From positions 1 to 64,000 of the forward strand of contig NZ_ALJF01000011.1 of assembly GCF_000300855.1 (NCBI RefSeq): DNA of 64,000 bases, in the 5' to 3' direction. The DNA is from Agrobacterium albertimagni AOL15 (GTDB lineage: Bacteria; Pseudomonadota; Alphaproteobacteria; Rhizobiales; Rhizobiaceae). Of this stretch, positions 17,500 to 26,872 are shown piece after piece. The position numbers were made by a program, and so were the translations under genes. The notes below the pieces were generated by a model. That model did no database searches, was not told where the DNA came from, and saw only the letters and a program-made list of their open reading frames with translations. How positions within the stretch are numbered: the first letter of the stretch is position 1; each line of letters starts with the position of its first letter.

Positions 17500-18600
17500 T
17501 CAGCGGCCGATCAGGCCATCGATGAGCGACTGTTCGAGCGGCGCCGGCCGCTCAACGCTTGTGGTGATCTTGACTGCCTCACCCCGGTCGGAGGCCGTCT
17601 GGAAGGCTTCCATGACTTCAAGCACATGCAGCGCCAGATCTCCGTTCGCCCGATGCGGCCGTTCAGAGAGAACGGCATGCGCCATATCGGCGACGCCGAG
17701 CGAGCGCCAATTTCCTTCGGAGTAAGGCAGTGTAACCGGCTTGCCCTGCGCCTCGCCCGTCAGCGGCAGGACGAAGACGTCGCCGCCGAAATGATTGGGA
17801 TCCGGCACGATCAGGGTGCCCTCGGTGCCATAGACCTCGAGCGGCTTGTGCCAGTGGGCGGCCACATCGAAGCTCATGGAGATCTGCACCACCGCGCCAT
17901 TGGCAAAGGACATCAGCCCCGCAACGTGCGTCGGTACATGCACGGGGATCGTCTCGCCCCGGCGCGGCTCGCTGCCGATTTTTCTCGTATCGCGCACCTT
18001 GGTGGCAAAGCCTGCCACCTTCTCGACCGGGCCGAAGAGATTGACGAGGTCGGTGATGTAATAGGGGCCCATGTCGAGCATCGGCCCGCCACCGGCCTCG
18101 TAGTAGAAGTCCGGATTGGGATGCCATCGCTCGTGGCCCGGGCACATGAAGTAGGCGGTGCCGCCGATCGGCTGGCCGATGACGCCCTGGTCGATCAGCC
18201 CACGCGCCGTCTGATGCGCGCCGCCGAGAAAGGTATCGGGCGCAGACCCGACCCGGAGATCGAGGGATCTGGCCGCCTCGACCAGCCGCTTGCCTTCGGG
18301 AAAGGTGACGCCGAGCGGCTTTTCCGAATAGACATGTTTGCCCGCGGCGAGTGCCTTCAGCCCCACCTCGACATGCGCCTTGGGGATCGTCAGATTGACG
18401 ATGATTTGCACGTCCGGATCGGCATGCAGTTCGTCGATCGTGCGCGCCGGCACACCGTATTCGGCGGCCCGCGCGGCGGCGAGATCACTGTTCAGATCGG
18501 CAATGCCGCAGACCTTCAGAATAGGAAAATGCTGGAGCGCCTTGAGATAAGCGCCTGAAATATTGCCGCATCCGATGATGCCGATGCCGACCTGCTGCAT
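17500..18600 (-). CDS. Gfo/Idh/MocA family NAD(P)-dependent sugar dehydrogenase
   Basis: A 366-residue two-domain oxidoreductase. The Rossmann motif G-I-I-G-C-G-N-I lies at residues 7-14. The characteristic E-K-P-L (catalytic Lys) lies near 95-98. A second catalytic-region segment, G-G-G-P-M-L-D-M-G-P-Y-Y near 168-179, carries the conserved Asp. Members oxidise or reduce a ring carbon of sugars or inositols. Together with the downstream ThuA gene it forms a minimal sugar-modification operon; no transporter is adjacent, so the substrate is not inferable. Start ATG at 18600. Confidence 0.88.
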   Translation of the reverse strand: MQQVGIGIIGCGNISGAYLKALQHFPILKVCGIADLNSDLAAARAAEYGVPARTIDELHADPDVQIIVNLTIPKAHVEVGLKALAAGKHVYSEKPLGVTFPEGKRLVEAARSLDLRVGSAPDTFLGGAHQTARGLIDQGVIGQPIGGTAYFMCPGHERWHPNPDFYYEAGGGPMLDMGPYYITDLVNLFGPVEKVAGFATKVRDTRKIGSEPRRGETIPVHVPTHVAGLMSFANGAVVQISMSFDVAAHWHKPLEVYGTEGTLIVPDPNHFGGDVFVLPLTGEAQGKPVTLPYSEGNWRSLGVADMAHAVLSERPHRANGDLALHVLEVMEAFQTASDRGEAVKITTSVERPAPLEQSLIDGLIGR

Positions 18601-18869
18601 GCCTTGAATTCCTCACTCCCGGACATCCGTCCAACTGCGATCGCCGGGCAAGAACGCATTCGTTCCTCCTCGCTGCCTCGGCGATCGCCCGGCAGACTGG
18701 TGGCAAATGAGACTGACGTCAACGCCTGTTTCTCGCGAGGCGAGCATGCGGGGCAGCCCTCCCCCGGCATTCCCACCCCTGATTGGGGATGCGAGATCCG
18801 GGGGCGGTTAAGAAAACCTTTCGTTAAATTTTAATGAATAGGATGGTGGGCCTGTAGCGAGGTTTTGTC

Positions 18870-19454
18870 ATGCGTACCGCTCTTATCTCCGCCCTCGGCG
18901 TCATGCTGATGCTGTCGGCCTGTGCCAAGCCGCCATCCCAGACCCGCAATGCCTGCGCGATCTTCGAGCAACGCAACGGGCTGTTCAACAACTGGCGCCG
19001 CGCCGCGATCGCCGCCGAGCGCGAATATGGCGTGCCGGTGCCGATCCTGATGGCGACGATCTATACGGAATCGAGCTTCCGCCACAACGCCAAGCCGCCG
19101 CGCAAGAAGATCTTCGGCTTCATCCCCGGCAAGCGCCAGTCGACCGCCTATGGCTATTCCCAGGCCCTCGACGGCACCTGGGAACGCTACCAGCGCGAAA
19201 CCGGCCGCTGGGGCGCCCGCCGCACCGATTTCGCCGACGCCATCCGCTTCATCGGCTGGTATCACCGCGAGAGCGCGACGAAGGTCAACATCCCCTTGAA
19301 CGACCCCTACAAGCTCTATCTCGCCTACCACTCCGGCCACACAGGCTATCTCCGCGGCGCCTACAACAAGCGTCCGGAGGCCTTGAGGGGTGCCAAGAGA
19401 TTTACCGATATTACCTATACTTACGCGAAGCAGTTGCAGCAGTGCCCGGGGTGA
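18870..19454 (+). CDS. Lipoprotein with transglycosylase SLT domain
   Basis: A 194-residue secreted lipoprotein. The signal peptide ends in the lipobox L-S-A-C (Cys18), so the protein is anchored by lipid, probably in the outer membrane. The lysozyme-like SLT fold follows: P-V-P-I-L-M-A-T-I-Y-T-E-S-S-F contains the catalytic Glu near residue 70, A-Y-G-Y-S-Q-A-L-D-G-T-W is the G-x-x-Q motif near 92-103, and A-Y-H-S-G-H-T-G-Y sits near 152. It would cleave the glycan strand of peptidoglycan to anhydromuropeptides. It is monocistronic, after a 269-base non-coding region with an A/T-rich end that may hold its promoter. Confidence 0.87.
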   Translation: MRTALISALGVMLMLSACAKPPSQTRNACAIFEQRNGLFNNWRRAAIAAEREYGVPVPILMATIYTESSFRHNAKPPRKKIFGFIPGKRQSTAYGYSQALDGTWERYQRETGRWGARRTDFADAIRFIGWYHRESATKVNIPLNDPYKLYLAYHSGHTGYLRGAYNKRPEALRGAKRFTDITYTYAKQLQQCPG

Positions 19455-19639
19455 GGGTGGGCTGACCGGTCGGCATGCCATTCAAGACTTGAGGCGAGAC
19501 GCCTCAAGGTCTAAAAGTCCAGGATCGTCGGCAAGAAGGAGTTTGATGCGCAGTAACGATAGCCTGTGAACCCTATGGGAACGGCACGACAGCCGAACGC
19601 TGTCGCACGCGCATCAACAACACCACTGACGGAACAATC

Positions 19640-20080
19640 ATGAAATACGACCTGCATATCCGGGCATTTCTGCCCGAGGATACTACGCGCCTCGTCGCTA
19701 TCTGGCGTGCGGCATCGGAGAAAGGGCACCCCTTTCTCGCCCGCGAGCAACTGGACATCCAGACGACCCTCGTGGCCGACCATTACCTGCCGCTGGCGGA
19801 AACCCATGTCGCACTGCTGAGCGGCGAGATCGTCGGCTTCATCAGCCTGCTGGACCAGACTATTGGCGGCCTTTTCGTCGACCCGAACCACCATGGGACG
19901 GGCATCGGCCGACATCTCGTGGACCATGCCGCACACCTCCGCCCAAAGCTGGAGCTCGAAGTGTATGCGCTCAACGAAAGCGCCCGCCGCTTCTACGACC
20001 GGCTTGGCTTCGTCGAGACAGGCCGCCGTCCGACCGATGACAGCGGTCTACCCTTCGAGTTGATCAAGCTCGTTCGCTGA
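19640..20080 (+). CDS. GNAT family N-acetyltransferase
   Basis: A 146-residue acetyl-CoA-dependent transferase of GNAT fold. The motif A region is visible as G-L-F-V-D-P-N-H-H-G-T-G-I-G-R-H-L near residues 74-90 (the R/Q-x-x-G-x-G/A pyrophosphate loop, here H-H-G-T-G-I-G). Motif B contains L-N-E-S-A-R-R-F-Y-D-R-L-G-F near 114-127. It resembles the YjaB-type acetyltransferases with unknown acceptors. It is monocistronic and followed by a hairpin that mainly serves the opposite gene. Confidence 0.85.
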   Translation: MKYDLHIRAFLPEDTTRLVAIWRAASEKGHPFLAREQLDIQTTLVADHYLPLAETHVALLSGEIVGFISLLDQTIGGLFVDPNHHGTGIGRHLVDHAAHLRPKLELEVYALNESARRFYDRLGFVETGRRPTDDSGLPFELIKLVR

Positions 20081-20089
20081 CGCAAAAAA

Positions 20090-20111
20090 GGCCCGGCCAA
20101 AAGGCCGGGCC
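20090..20111 (-). terminator. Terminator of the Tim44-domain gene
   Basis: The perfect 9-bp stem GGCCCGGCC / GGCCGGGCC with a 4-base loop is followed on the minus strand by six T residues. Confidence 0.85.
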
Positions 20112-20145
20112 CTAACATGTTCGGGGACGCCAAGTGCCGACGCAC

Positions 20146-21159
20146 TCAGCCTTGTTCGACACCCTGGATTGCCGAGATCTGCCACAGGGTGTTCGGGCGG
20201 CGGGCGAAGGTCCAGAGCTCGACCGACTCGGTCGGCGCGTTCGGATCCCCCTCGACCACATCCCCGCTCTGGCGATCGGCGATATAGTCGATTGCCTCGT
20301 AGCGCATCGCGACCGTCGCGTATTCCATCTTGTCCTCGGCCCAGCTTTCCGCCACGTCGCCCTGCACCAGATGCACGTCGCGCACCTCGTTCTTGACGCC
20401 CTTGGTGGCATTCTCGCTCAGTTCCTCGGCGAGATAAGACATGGCTTCCGGCGTCGTGATGCGACGCAGCGAACCATAGTCCTCGGCTGCATAGGCGCGC
20501 TGCATCTCCTGCAGCAGTTCCTCGAAGCGTTCGAGATCCTTCGGCGTGATGCCGAGTTCGTCGGACTGACCGGACCGGCGAGCGGAAGCCGCCGACGCTA
20601 CGCCGCCACCACCAAGCTTCGGGATCTGGAAGCTAGGGCGTGCCTGATCGCCGGACTGGTTGTCACGTGCCATGCCGCCAAAGCCGCCGAAACCCGGACC
20701 GCCGCTTGGGCCTGAGGCTGGCGCCTGACGATTGGCGAACATGCGCATGACGAAGCGGATCAGGAAGAAGATCAATAGGCCCTGCAGGAGCAGGCCAAGG
20801 AAGCCAAAGCCGCCACCGAAGCCGGTGCCCATCAGCATGCCGAAGAGACCACCGAGCAACAGGCCGCCCATCAGACCACCGGCGAGACCGCCGAACAGAC
20901 CACCCGGACGCGCAGCCTGATTGGCCGCCGTCGACTGGGCAGCACCGGGCTGGTTCGCATTGGTGCGCGGGGTCATGGTGCGTTCGATTGGCGCGGCCGG
21001 GGTGGGCGCGGTCCGTGTCGACGCGGGGGCATCGAAGGTGCGCGTGCCGCGACTGCCGAAGCCGCCGCCTGCGCGACGCGCCTCGGCGAAATCGACGGCT
21101 ACCAGCGTGACCATCATGCCAAGCGCGAGCGTCGCGAATGTCTTTGCGTATTGCCGCAT
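20146..21159 (-). CDS. Tim44-like domain membrane protein
   Basis: A 337-residue protein. An N-terminal hydrophobic segment (about 5-22) could be a cleaved signal. It is followed by a low-complexity Ala/Pro/Thr region and a glycine-rich stretch (about 85-130) with two hydrophobic segments. The C-terminal 140 residues match the Tim44/MRPL45 domain: D-L-E-R-F-E-E-L-L-Q-E-M-Q-R-A-Y near 210, a central T-P-E-A-M-S-Y-L and E-L-W-T-F-A-R. Bacterial TimA/Tim44 proteins are thought to bind membranes or assist secretion; the precise role is unknown. I chose the ATG at 21159 because upstream sequence lacks similarity and a hydrophobic signal begins just after it. Confidence 0.8.
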   Translation of the reverse strand: MRQYAKTFATLALGMMVTLVAVDFAEARRAGGGFGSRGTRTFDAPASTRTAPTPAAPIERTMTPRTNANQPGAAQSTAANQAARPGGLFGGLAGGLMGGLLLGGLFGMLMGTGFGGGFGFLGLLLQGLLIFFLIRFVMRMFANRQAPASGPSGGPGFGGFGGMARDNQSGDQARPSFQIPKLGGGGVASAASARRSGQSDELGITPKDLERFEELLQEMQRAYAAEDYGSLRRITTPEAMSYLAEELSENATKGVKNEVRDVHLVQGDVAESWAEDKMEYATVAMRYEAIDYIADRQSGDVVEGDPNAPTESVELWTFARRPNTLWQISAIQGVEQG

Positions 21160-21284
21160 CGTGTTTCCTGTCCTCCTCGAAACAGTCTTGAATGCCCTTT
21201 CGGGCTTGTCCCCCATATGGAGAGAGCTCGCTCTCTTTTGAAGGGAGAGCGAGCCGATTTCCATTGAATTTCAGGTGATCGACG

Positions 21285-21398
21285 TCAGGCTCCAAGCCAG
21301 AATTTGATGATCAGTCCGACGACAGTGATCGCCAGCACACCGCCGGCCCATAGCCCGACGAACCACAGGAGGCGGCTGGCAACGAGGCGTTTGTCCAT
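21285..21398 (-). CDS. DUF2474 micro-protein of the cyanide-insensitive oxidase
   Basis: A 37-residue protein too short for usual gene calling. The sequence is a single transmembrane helix with a charged N-terminus (M-D-K-R-L), a central L-W-F-V-G-L-W-A-G-G and the ending F-W-L-G-A. Its start overlaps the cioB stop by one base (TGATG), a tight translational coupling. The DUF2474 family occurs almost only downstream of CioAB-type cytochrome bd genes, where a CydX-like accessory-subunit role is likely. Confidence 0.8.
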   Translation of the reverse strand: MDKRLVASRLLWFVGLWAGGVLAITVVGLIIKFWLGA

Positions 21399-22402
21399 CA
21401 GTGATAGCCCTCGTCCGGATTGAGCTTTCCACGGAAGACCCAATAGGCATAGGCCGTGTATCCGAGGATCATCGGCACGAGAATGACGGCACCGTAGAGC
21501 AGGAAGGCAAGGCTCTCGTCGGGAGCGGCAGCCTCCCAGATGGTCAGCGACGTCGGCACGATATAGGGATAGAAGCTGATCCCGATCCCGGCATAGCCGA
21601 GCACGAAGAGGCCGAGGGCCGCCAGGAAGGGCCGCGCGTCATGGCCTTTGCGCAACCCGTTGACGATCACGTAGAGGCAGCCGAGCACCAGTGCAGGCAC
21701 GATGATCGAGAAGATCAGCGTCGGGAAATTGAACCAGCGCTCGAAATAGAGCGGCTCCAGCCAGGGTGTCCAGAGGCTGAAGACGCCCATCGCCCCGACG
21801 GTGGCAAACGACAGAGGTAGCGCGAAGGACCGCGCCCGATCCGAGATCTCGCCCTCGGTTTTCATCACGAGCCAGGTCGCGCCGAGAAGCGCATAACCGA
21901 TGACGAGAGCAGCACCGGTTGCGAGCGAAAACGGCGTCAGCCAGTCCCACCAGCCGCCGGAATAGGCGCGGTTCTCGACCGGGATACCCTGCACCAAGGC
22001 ACCGAGCGCCACGCCCTGAAAGAAGGCCGCGACGACGGAGCCGCCGGTGAAGGCCCAGTTCCAAAGATACTCCGCGCGCTTCGTGCGCCAGCGATATTCG
22101 AAGGCAACGCCCCGGAAGATCAAGCCGAGCAGCATGATGATCAGTGGCGCATAGAGGGCTGGCAGGATCGTCGCATAGGCGAGCGGGAAGACCGCAAGCA
22201 ACCCTCCCCCGCCAAGCACCAGCCAGGTCTCGTTGCCATCCCACACGGGCGCCACCGAGTTCATCATCAGGTCCTTCTCATGCTTTTCAGGAAAGAAGGG
22301 AAAGAGGATGCCCACGCCGAGATCGAAGCCATCGAGGATGACATAGGCGAGCACGGCAAACGCGATGATGCCGGCCCAGATGAAGGGAAGATCAATGGGC
22401 AT
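21398..22402 (-). CDS. cioB: Cyanide-insensitive cytochrome bd-type quinol oxidase subunit II (CioB)
   Basis: A 334-residue subunit with eight or nine membrane helices. The start M-P-I-D-L-P-F-I-W-A-G-I, the next Y-V-I-L-D-G-F-D-L-G-V-G and the segment V-W-D-G-N-E-T-W-L-V are hallmarks of the CydB/CioB family. It pairs with subunit I to form the quinol-oxidising, oxygen-reducing complex that does not pump protons. The ATG at 22402 lies inside the end of cioA (11-base overlap). It is followed without gap by the DUF2474 gene. Confidence 0.92.
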   Translation of the reverse strand: MPIDLPFIWAGIIAFAVLAYVILDGFDLGVGILFPFFPEKHEKDLMMNSVAPVWDGNETWLVLGGGGLLAVFPLAYATILPALYAPLIIMLLGLIFRGVAFEYRWRTKRAEYLWNWAFTGGSVVAAFFQGVALGALVQGIPVENRAYSGGWWDWLTPFSLATGAALVIGYALLGATWLVMKTEGEISDRARSFALPLSFATVGAMGVFSLWTPWLEPLYFERWFNFPTLIFSIIVPALVLGCLYVIVNGLRKGHDARPFLAALGLFVLGYAGIGISFYPYIVPTSLTIWEAAAPDESLAFLLYGAVILVPMILGYTAYAYWVFRGKLNPDEGYH

Positions 22403-23804
22403 GTCTGCCTCCATGGTGTCCAGGCTGGGCGGCCGGCGTGATGCCGGACGAGCGGATCGGGCCATCGTCGAGATCCGGCAAGGGATCCCGCGGCAGGCGG
22501 CCCATCAGGCGCAAGATGTAAAAGGTGCCGGCACCGAAGACGATGAAATAGACGACGATGAAGGCGATCAGCGAGGCCGCAACCGCAGGCGCTGCAATCG
22601 GTGAGATCGAGTCGGCGGTCAGAAGGTGGCCGTAGACCGTATAGGGCTGGCGCCCGACCTCCGTGGTGATCCATCCGGCGAGCACAGCGACGAAACCCGA
22701 GGGGCCCATGACGAGGGCCGCGCGGTGCAGCCATCCATTGGAATAGAGCGTCCCCTTCCAGCGACACCAGAGCGAGAAGAGGCCGACGCCCAGCATCGCA
22801 AAGCCGATCGCGATCATCACGCGGAAGGACCAGAAGACGATGGCGACCGGCGGCTGCAATTCGCGCGGCACCGTATCCAGACCGTCGAGCGGCGCATTCA
22901 GGTCGTGCTTTAGGATCAGGCTGGAAAGTTTGGGTATCTGCACCGCATAGTCGATCCGCTGCTCGTCCTGGTTCGGGATCCCGAACAGGATCAACGGCGC
23001 GCCCTCCGGATGGCTTTCGAAATGGCCCTCCATGGCCATCACCTTGACCGGCTGATACTCCAGCGTGTTGAGGCCATGCATGTCGCCGGCAAAGATCTGG
23101 ATCGGCGCAACGATCGCCGCCATCCACATGGCCATGGAGAACATCTTGCCGGCGCGGCGCGGCGCCGTGCGCTTGACGAGATGCCAGGCTCCAACAGCGC
23201 CGACGACGAAGGCTGTCGTCAGATAGGCGGCAATCACCATATGCACGAGGCGATAGGGGAAGGACGGGTTGAAGACGATCTTCCACCAGTCGGTGGGCAC
23301 GAACTGGCCAACCTCGTTCATGGCAAAACCATCCGGCGTCTGCATCCAAGAATTGACCGAGAGGATCCAGGTGGCCGAGATCAGCGTGCCGAAGGCGACC
23401 ATCAGTGTCGCGAAAAAGTGCAGTCCAGGGCCAACACGGTTACGACCGAACAGCATGACCCCGAGAAAGCCGGCTTCGAGGAAAAAGGCGGTGAGGACTT
23501 CGTAGCCCATCAGGGGACCGATGACCGGCCCCGCCTTGTCGGAGAACACCGACCAGTTGGTGCCGAACTGGTAGGACATCACGATGCCGGAGACGACGCC
23601 CATGCCGAAAGCGACCGCGAAGATGGTCTTCCAGAAGTCGAAGAGCTCGAGATAGACCTTGTCCTTTTTCCAGAGATAGAGGCCTTCAAGCACCGCGAGA
23701 TAGCTCGCAAGGCCGATCGAAAAGGCCGGAAAAATGATGTGGAACGATACGGTAAAGGCAAACTGTATGCGTGCCAGGAGTTGCGCGTCGAAGTGCTCGA
23801 ACAT
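22392..23804 (-). CDS. cioA: Cyanide-insensitive cytochrome bd-type quinol oxidase subunit I (CioA)
   Basis: A 470-residue polytopic subunit that binds hemes b558, b595 and d (or b). The heme-ligand His lies in V-S-F-H-I-I-F-P near residue 22, the G-x-W motif region near G-T-N-W near 80, and the second conserved His in P-Y-R-L-V-H-M near 190. The quinol (Q) loop is short, which marks the Cio/bd-S class rather than the long-loop E. coli CydA. It is the first gene of the cioA-cioB-DUF2474 operon. A near-perfect FNR/FixK-type box lies about 31 bases upstream of the start codon. Confidence 0.93.
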   Translation of the reverse strand: MFEHFDAQLLARIQFAFTVSFHIIFPAFSIGLASYLAVLEGLYLWKKDKVYLELFDFWKTIFAVAFGMGVVSGIVMSYQFGTNWSVFSDKAGPVIGPLMGYEVLTAFFLEAGFLGVMLFGRNRVGPGLHFFATLMVAFGTLISATWILSVNSWMQTPDGFAMNEVGQFVPTDWWKIVFNPSFPYRLVHMVIAAYLTTAFVVGAVGAWHLVKRTAPRRAGKMFSMAMWMAAIVAPIQIFAGDMHGLNTLEYQPVKVMAMEGHFESHPEGAPLILFGIPNQDEQRIDYAVQIPKLSSLILKHDLNAPLDGLDTVPRELQPPVAIVFWSFRVMIAIGFAMLGVGLFSLWCRWKGTLYSNGWLHRAALVMGPSGFVAVLAGWITTEVGRQPYTVYGHLLTADSISPIAAPAVAASLIAFIVVYFIVFGAGTFYILRLMGRLPRDPLPDLDDGPIRSSGITPAAQPGHHGGRHAH

Positions 23805-23834
23805 GGGCTGTCCCTTCCTTCTCTCCCCCCGGAG

Positions 23835-23848
23835 ATGATAAACATCAA
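23835..23848 (-). promoter_or_regulatory. FNR/FixK-type anaerobox at cioA promoter
   Basis: The minus strand reads TTGATGTTTATCAT, nine of ten consensus bases of TTGAT-N4-ATCAA. It begins on the last base of a possible -10 (TATAGT) and would cover the start of transcription, a position that suggests repression by an FnrN/FixK regulator at low oxygen. This is inference from position. Confidence 0.5.
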
Positions 23849-23955
23849 CTATACCCTCGCATCAGAGAAGCAATGCGACAACCCGCCATGCGTCAGTTCA
23901 ACGCATATATTTTTCCATATGTAACTTTGCGTTTAGCCGAGAGCTCCAAAACAAA

Positions 23956-23983
23956 GACGGCGCGGGTTTGATCCCGCGCCGTC
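23956..23983 (-). terminator. serA terminator
   Basis: The perfect 11-bp stem GACGGCGCGGG / CCCGCGCCGTC with a 6-base loop is followed on the minus strand by TTTGTTTTGG. It separates serA from the cio operon promoter region. Confidence 0.85.
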
Positions 23984-24009
23984 ATTGACGATGAATTTCA
24001 GAGCGCCGA

Positions 24010-25605
24010 TCAGTCGACGTTGAATACCAGAGGCTTGGCCTGCTTGACGGCCGGATTGGCGGTCAGCTGGTCGAGAACCGCCTGCTCGACGGGACCGTCG
24101 ACATAAAGGAGTGCGATGGCATCGCCGCCTTCCTTGTCGCGACCGAGCTGGAAGTTCGCGATGTTGACCTTGGCATTGCCAAGCGTCGTGCCCATGAAGC
24201 CGATCATGCCGGGAACGTCGGTGTTGGAGATGTAGATCATGTTCTGACCGACATCGGCATCCATGTTGATGCCCTTGATCTGGATGAAGCGCGGCTTGCC
24301 GTCGGAGAAGACGGTGCCAGCAACCGAACGCGTCTGCTTCTCGGTGGTGACGGTGAGCTTGATGTAACCGTCATAGACGCCGGTCTTGTCGCGCTTCACT
24401 TCTGAAACGATCACGCCCTTTTCCTTGATCATGATCGGGGCCGAGACCATGTTGACGTCGGCCACCTGCGGGCGGATGAGACCGGCCAGCAGTGCCGAAG
24501 TCAGCGCCTTGGTGTTCATGCCGGAGGTCACGCCGTCATAGAGGATCTCGATTTCCTTGATCGGGTTCTCGGTCATCTGGCCGGCAAACGAGCCGAGCAC
24601 GTCGGCGAGCCGGATAAACGGCTTCAGGATCGGCGCTTCCTCGGCCGTGATCGACGGCATGTTGATGGCGTTCGAGACGGCACCCTTCATGAGATAATCC
24701 GACATCTGCTCGGCGACCTGAAGCGCGACGTTCTCCTGGGCTTCCGTGGTCGAGGCGCCGAGATGGGGCGTGCAGACGACGTTGGGCAGGCCGAAAAGCG
24801 GGCTTTCGGTGGCAGGCTCGACTTCGAACACGTCGAAGCCGGCGCCAGCCACATGGCCGGACTTGATGGCGTCTGCGAGCGCTGCCTCGTCAACCAGACC
24901 GCCGCGGGCGCAGTTGATGATGCGAACACCCTTCTTGGTCTTGGCAAGCGCGTCCTTCGACAGGATGCCGCGCGTCTTGTCGGTCATCGGGACGTGCAGG
25001 GTGATGAAGTCGGCCTTTTCCAGGAGCTCGTCGAGCTCGACCTTGGTGACACCCATTTCCTGGGCGCGCTCGGTCGACAGGAAGGGGTCATAGGCCAGCA
25101 CATGCATGCCAAGGCCGATCGCCTTCTTGCAGACGATCCCGCCGATATTGCCGGCACCGATGACGCCGAGCGTCTTGCCGGTGATTTCAACGCCCATGAA
25201 CTTCGACTTTTCCCACTTGCCGGCCTGGGTCGAGACGTCGGCCTGCGGAATCTGGCGGGCAACGGCAAACATCAGGGCGATTGCGTGTTCGGCCGTCGTG
25301 ATCGAGTTGCCGAAGGGCGTGTTCATCACGATGATGCCGCGCTTGGAGGCAGCCGGGATATCGACATTGTCGACGCCGATGCCGGCCCGGCCGATGACCT
25401 TGAGGTTGGTGGCGGCAGCGATCAGCTTTTCCGTCGCCTTGGTGGCGGAACGGATGGCGAGACCATCATAATTGCCGATGATTTCGGCAAGCTTTTCCTT
25501 GTCCTTGCCGAGCTTCGGCTGGAAATCCACTTCAACGCCGCGATCACGGAAGATCTGGACGGCGGTTTCAGACAATTCGTCGGATACGAGAACGCGAGGT
25601 GCCAT
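24010..25605 (-). CDS. serA: D-3-phosphoglycerate dehydrogenase
   Basis: A 531-residue long-type SerA that oxidises 3-phosphoglycerate to phosphohydroxypyruvate, the first step of serine synthesis. The NAD-binding domain shows G-V-I-G-A-G-N-I-G near residue 146, catalytic Arg (N-C-A-R-G-G-L-V) near 233 and the Glu-His pair ending in C-T-P-H-L-G-A-S-T near 285. An intervening domain (about 320-450) and a C-terminal ACT domain (about 455-531, N-T-D-V-P-G-M-I-G) suggest allosteric control by serine. It follows serC on the same strand after 88 bases, with a hairpin in between. Confidence 0.95.
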   Translation of the reverse strand: MAPRVLVSDELSETAVQIFRDRGVEVDFQPKLGKDKEKLAEIIGNYDGLAIRSATKATEKLIAAATNLKVIGRAGIGVDNVDIPAASKRGIIVMNTPFGNSITTAEHAIALMFAVARQIPQADVSTQAGKWEKSKFMGVEITGKTLGVIGAGNIGGIVCKKAIGLGMHVLAYDPFLSTERAQEMGVTKVELDELLEKADFITLHVPMTDKTRGILSKDALAKTKKGVRIINCARGGLVDEAALADAIKSGHVAGAGFDVFEVEPATESPLFGLPNVVCTPHLGASTTEAQENVALQVAEQMSDYLMKGAVSNAINMPSITAEEAPILKPFIRLADVLGSFAGQMTENPIKEIEILYDGVTSGMNTKALTSALLAGLIRPQVADVNMVSAPIMIKEKGVIVSEVKRDKTGVYDGYIKLTVTTEKQTRSVAGTVFSDGKPRFIQIKGINMDADVGQNMIYISNTDVPGMIGFMGTTLGNAKVNIANFQLGRDKEGGDAIALLYVDGPVEQAVLDQLTANPAVKQAKPLVFNVD

Positions 25606-25656
25606 GACGAGGCCTCCTTCAGAGAGTTCGTTTGAATGGGATGATGAGAATTTCGG

Positions 25657-25679
25657 GGCTCCGCCAATCAGGCGGAGCC
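25657..25679 (-). other. Hairpin between serC and serA
   Basis: The perfect stem GGCTCCGCC / GGCGGAGCC with a 5-base loop has no T tract on the minus strand. It is more likely an RNA-stability or partial-attenuation element than a full terminator. Confidence 0.45.
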
Positions 25680-25693
25680 GAATTGATCAGCGA

Positions 25694-26872
25694 TCAGGCG
25701 GCAGCCTTGGCCAAAGACGCCTTCTGCGTCTCATAGGCGAAGGAGAGCCACGGCATCAGAGCCGCCATGTCGGCGGTTTCGATCGTGGCACCCGCCCAGA
25801 TGCGAAGGCCGGCCGGCGCATCACGGTAAGCGCCGATGTCGAAGGCGACACCCTGCTTTTCAAGAATGCTGGCAATGCCCTTGGCAAACGCTGCCTGAGC
25901 ATCGGCATCGAGCGCCGTGACTTCGGGATCAACGATCTTGACGCAGACCGAGGTGTTGGAACGCGTCGCATCGTCAACGGCCAGATTGGCAATCCAGTCG
26001 TTCTTCTCGATGAAGTCGAAGATCACCTTGGCATTGGCGTCGGCACGCGCGATCAGGGCCTCAAGGCCACCGATCGACTTCGCCCACTTCAGCGCATCGA
26101 TATAGTCCTCGACGCAGAGCATCGACGGCGTGTTGATGGTTTCACCGACGAAGATGCCTTCGATCAGCTTGCCACCAGACGTCATGCGGAAGATCTTCGG
26201 CAGCGGCCAGGCCGGCACATAGGTCGTCAGGCGCTCGACAGCACGCGGGGACAGGATGATCACGCCGTGACCGCCCTCGCCGCCCAGAACCTTTTGCCAG
26301 GAGAAGGTGGTGACATCGAGCTTGGAGAAATCGAGATCCTGCGCGAAGGCCGCAGACGTGGCGTCGCAGATGGTCAGACCCTTGCGGTCATCAGGGATGA
26401 AGTCGGCGTTCGGAACGCGGACGCCGGAGGTCGTTCCGTTCCAGGTGAAGACGACATCGCGGTCGAAATCGACTTCGGCAAGGTTCGGCAGCAGACCGTA
26501 ATCGGCATTGAACTTGCGCACATCGGCAAGCTTCAGCTGCTTCACCACATCGGTGACCCAGCCGGCGCCGAAGCTTTCCCAGGAGAGCATGTCGACGCCG
26601 CGTTCGCCGAGCAGCGACCACATGGCCATCTCGACGGCGCCCGTGTCGGAGGCCGGAACGATGCCGATGCGGTAGTCAGCGGGAACCTTGAGAATTTCGC
26701 GGGTAAGGTCGATGGCCAGCTTCAGCTTTTCCTTGCCGACCTTGGCGCGGTGCGAACGACCGAGCGGGGCATCGGAAAGCGCGTCGAGCGACCAACCGGG
26801 GCGCTTCGAGCAAGGGCCAGAAGAAAAGTAAGCATTCGCCGGACGCGCGGCGGGGGCGACGATATCAGCCAT
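25694..26872 (-). CDS. serC: Phosphoserine aminotransferase
   Basis: A 392-residue PLP enzyme of the rhizobial/archaeal-like SerC type, converting phosphohydroxypyruvate and glutamate to phosphoserine. Conserved features are F-S-S-G-P-C near the N-terminus, G-R-S-H-R near residue 41, a central D-A-T-S-A-A-F near 165 and the PLP lysine in F-S-W-Q-K near 190. The ATG at 26872 is fixed by the conserved N-terminus (M-A-D-I-V). It is the first gene of the serC-serA pair, with a structured leader carrying a candidate serC RNA motif. Confidence 0.93.
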   Translation of the reverse strand: MADIVAPAARPANAYFSSGPCSKRPGWSLDALSDAPLGRSHRAKVGKEKLKLAIDLTREILKVPADYRIGIVPASDTGAVEMAMWSLLGERGVDMLSWESFGAGWVTDVVKQLKLADVRKFNADYGLLPNLAEVDFDRDVVFTWNGTTSGVRVPNADFIPDDRKGLTICDATSAAFAQDLDFSKLDVTTFSWQKVLGGEGGHGVIILSPRAVERLTTYVPAWPLPKIFRMTSGGKLIEGIFVGETINTPSMLCVEDYIDALKWAKSIGGLEALIARADANAKVIFDFIEKNDWIANLAVDDATRSNTSVCVKIVDPEVTALDADAQAAFAKGIASILEKQGVAFDIGAYRDAPAGLRIWAGATIETADMAALMPWLSFAYETQKASLAKAAA

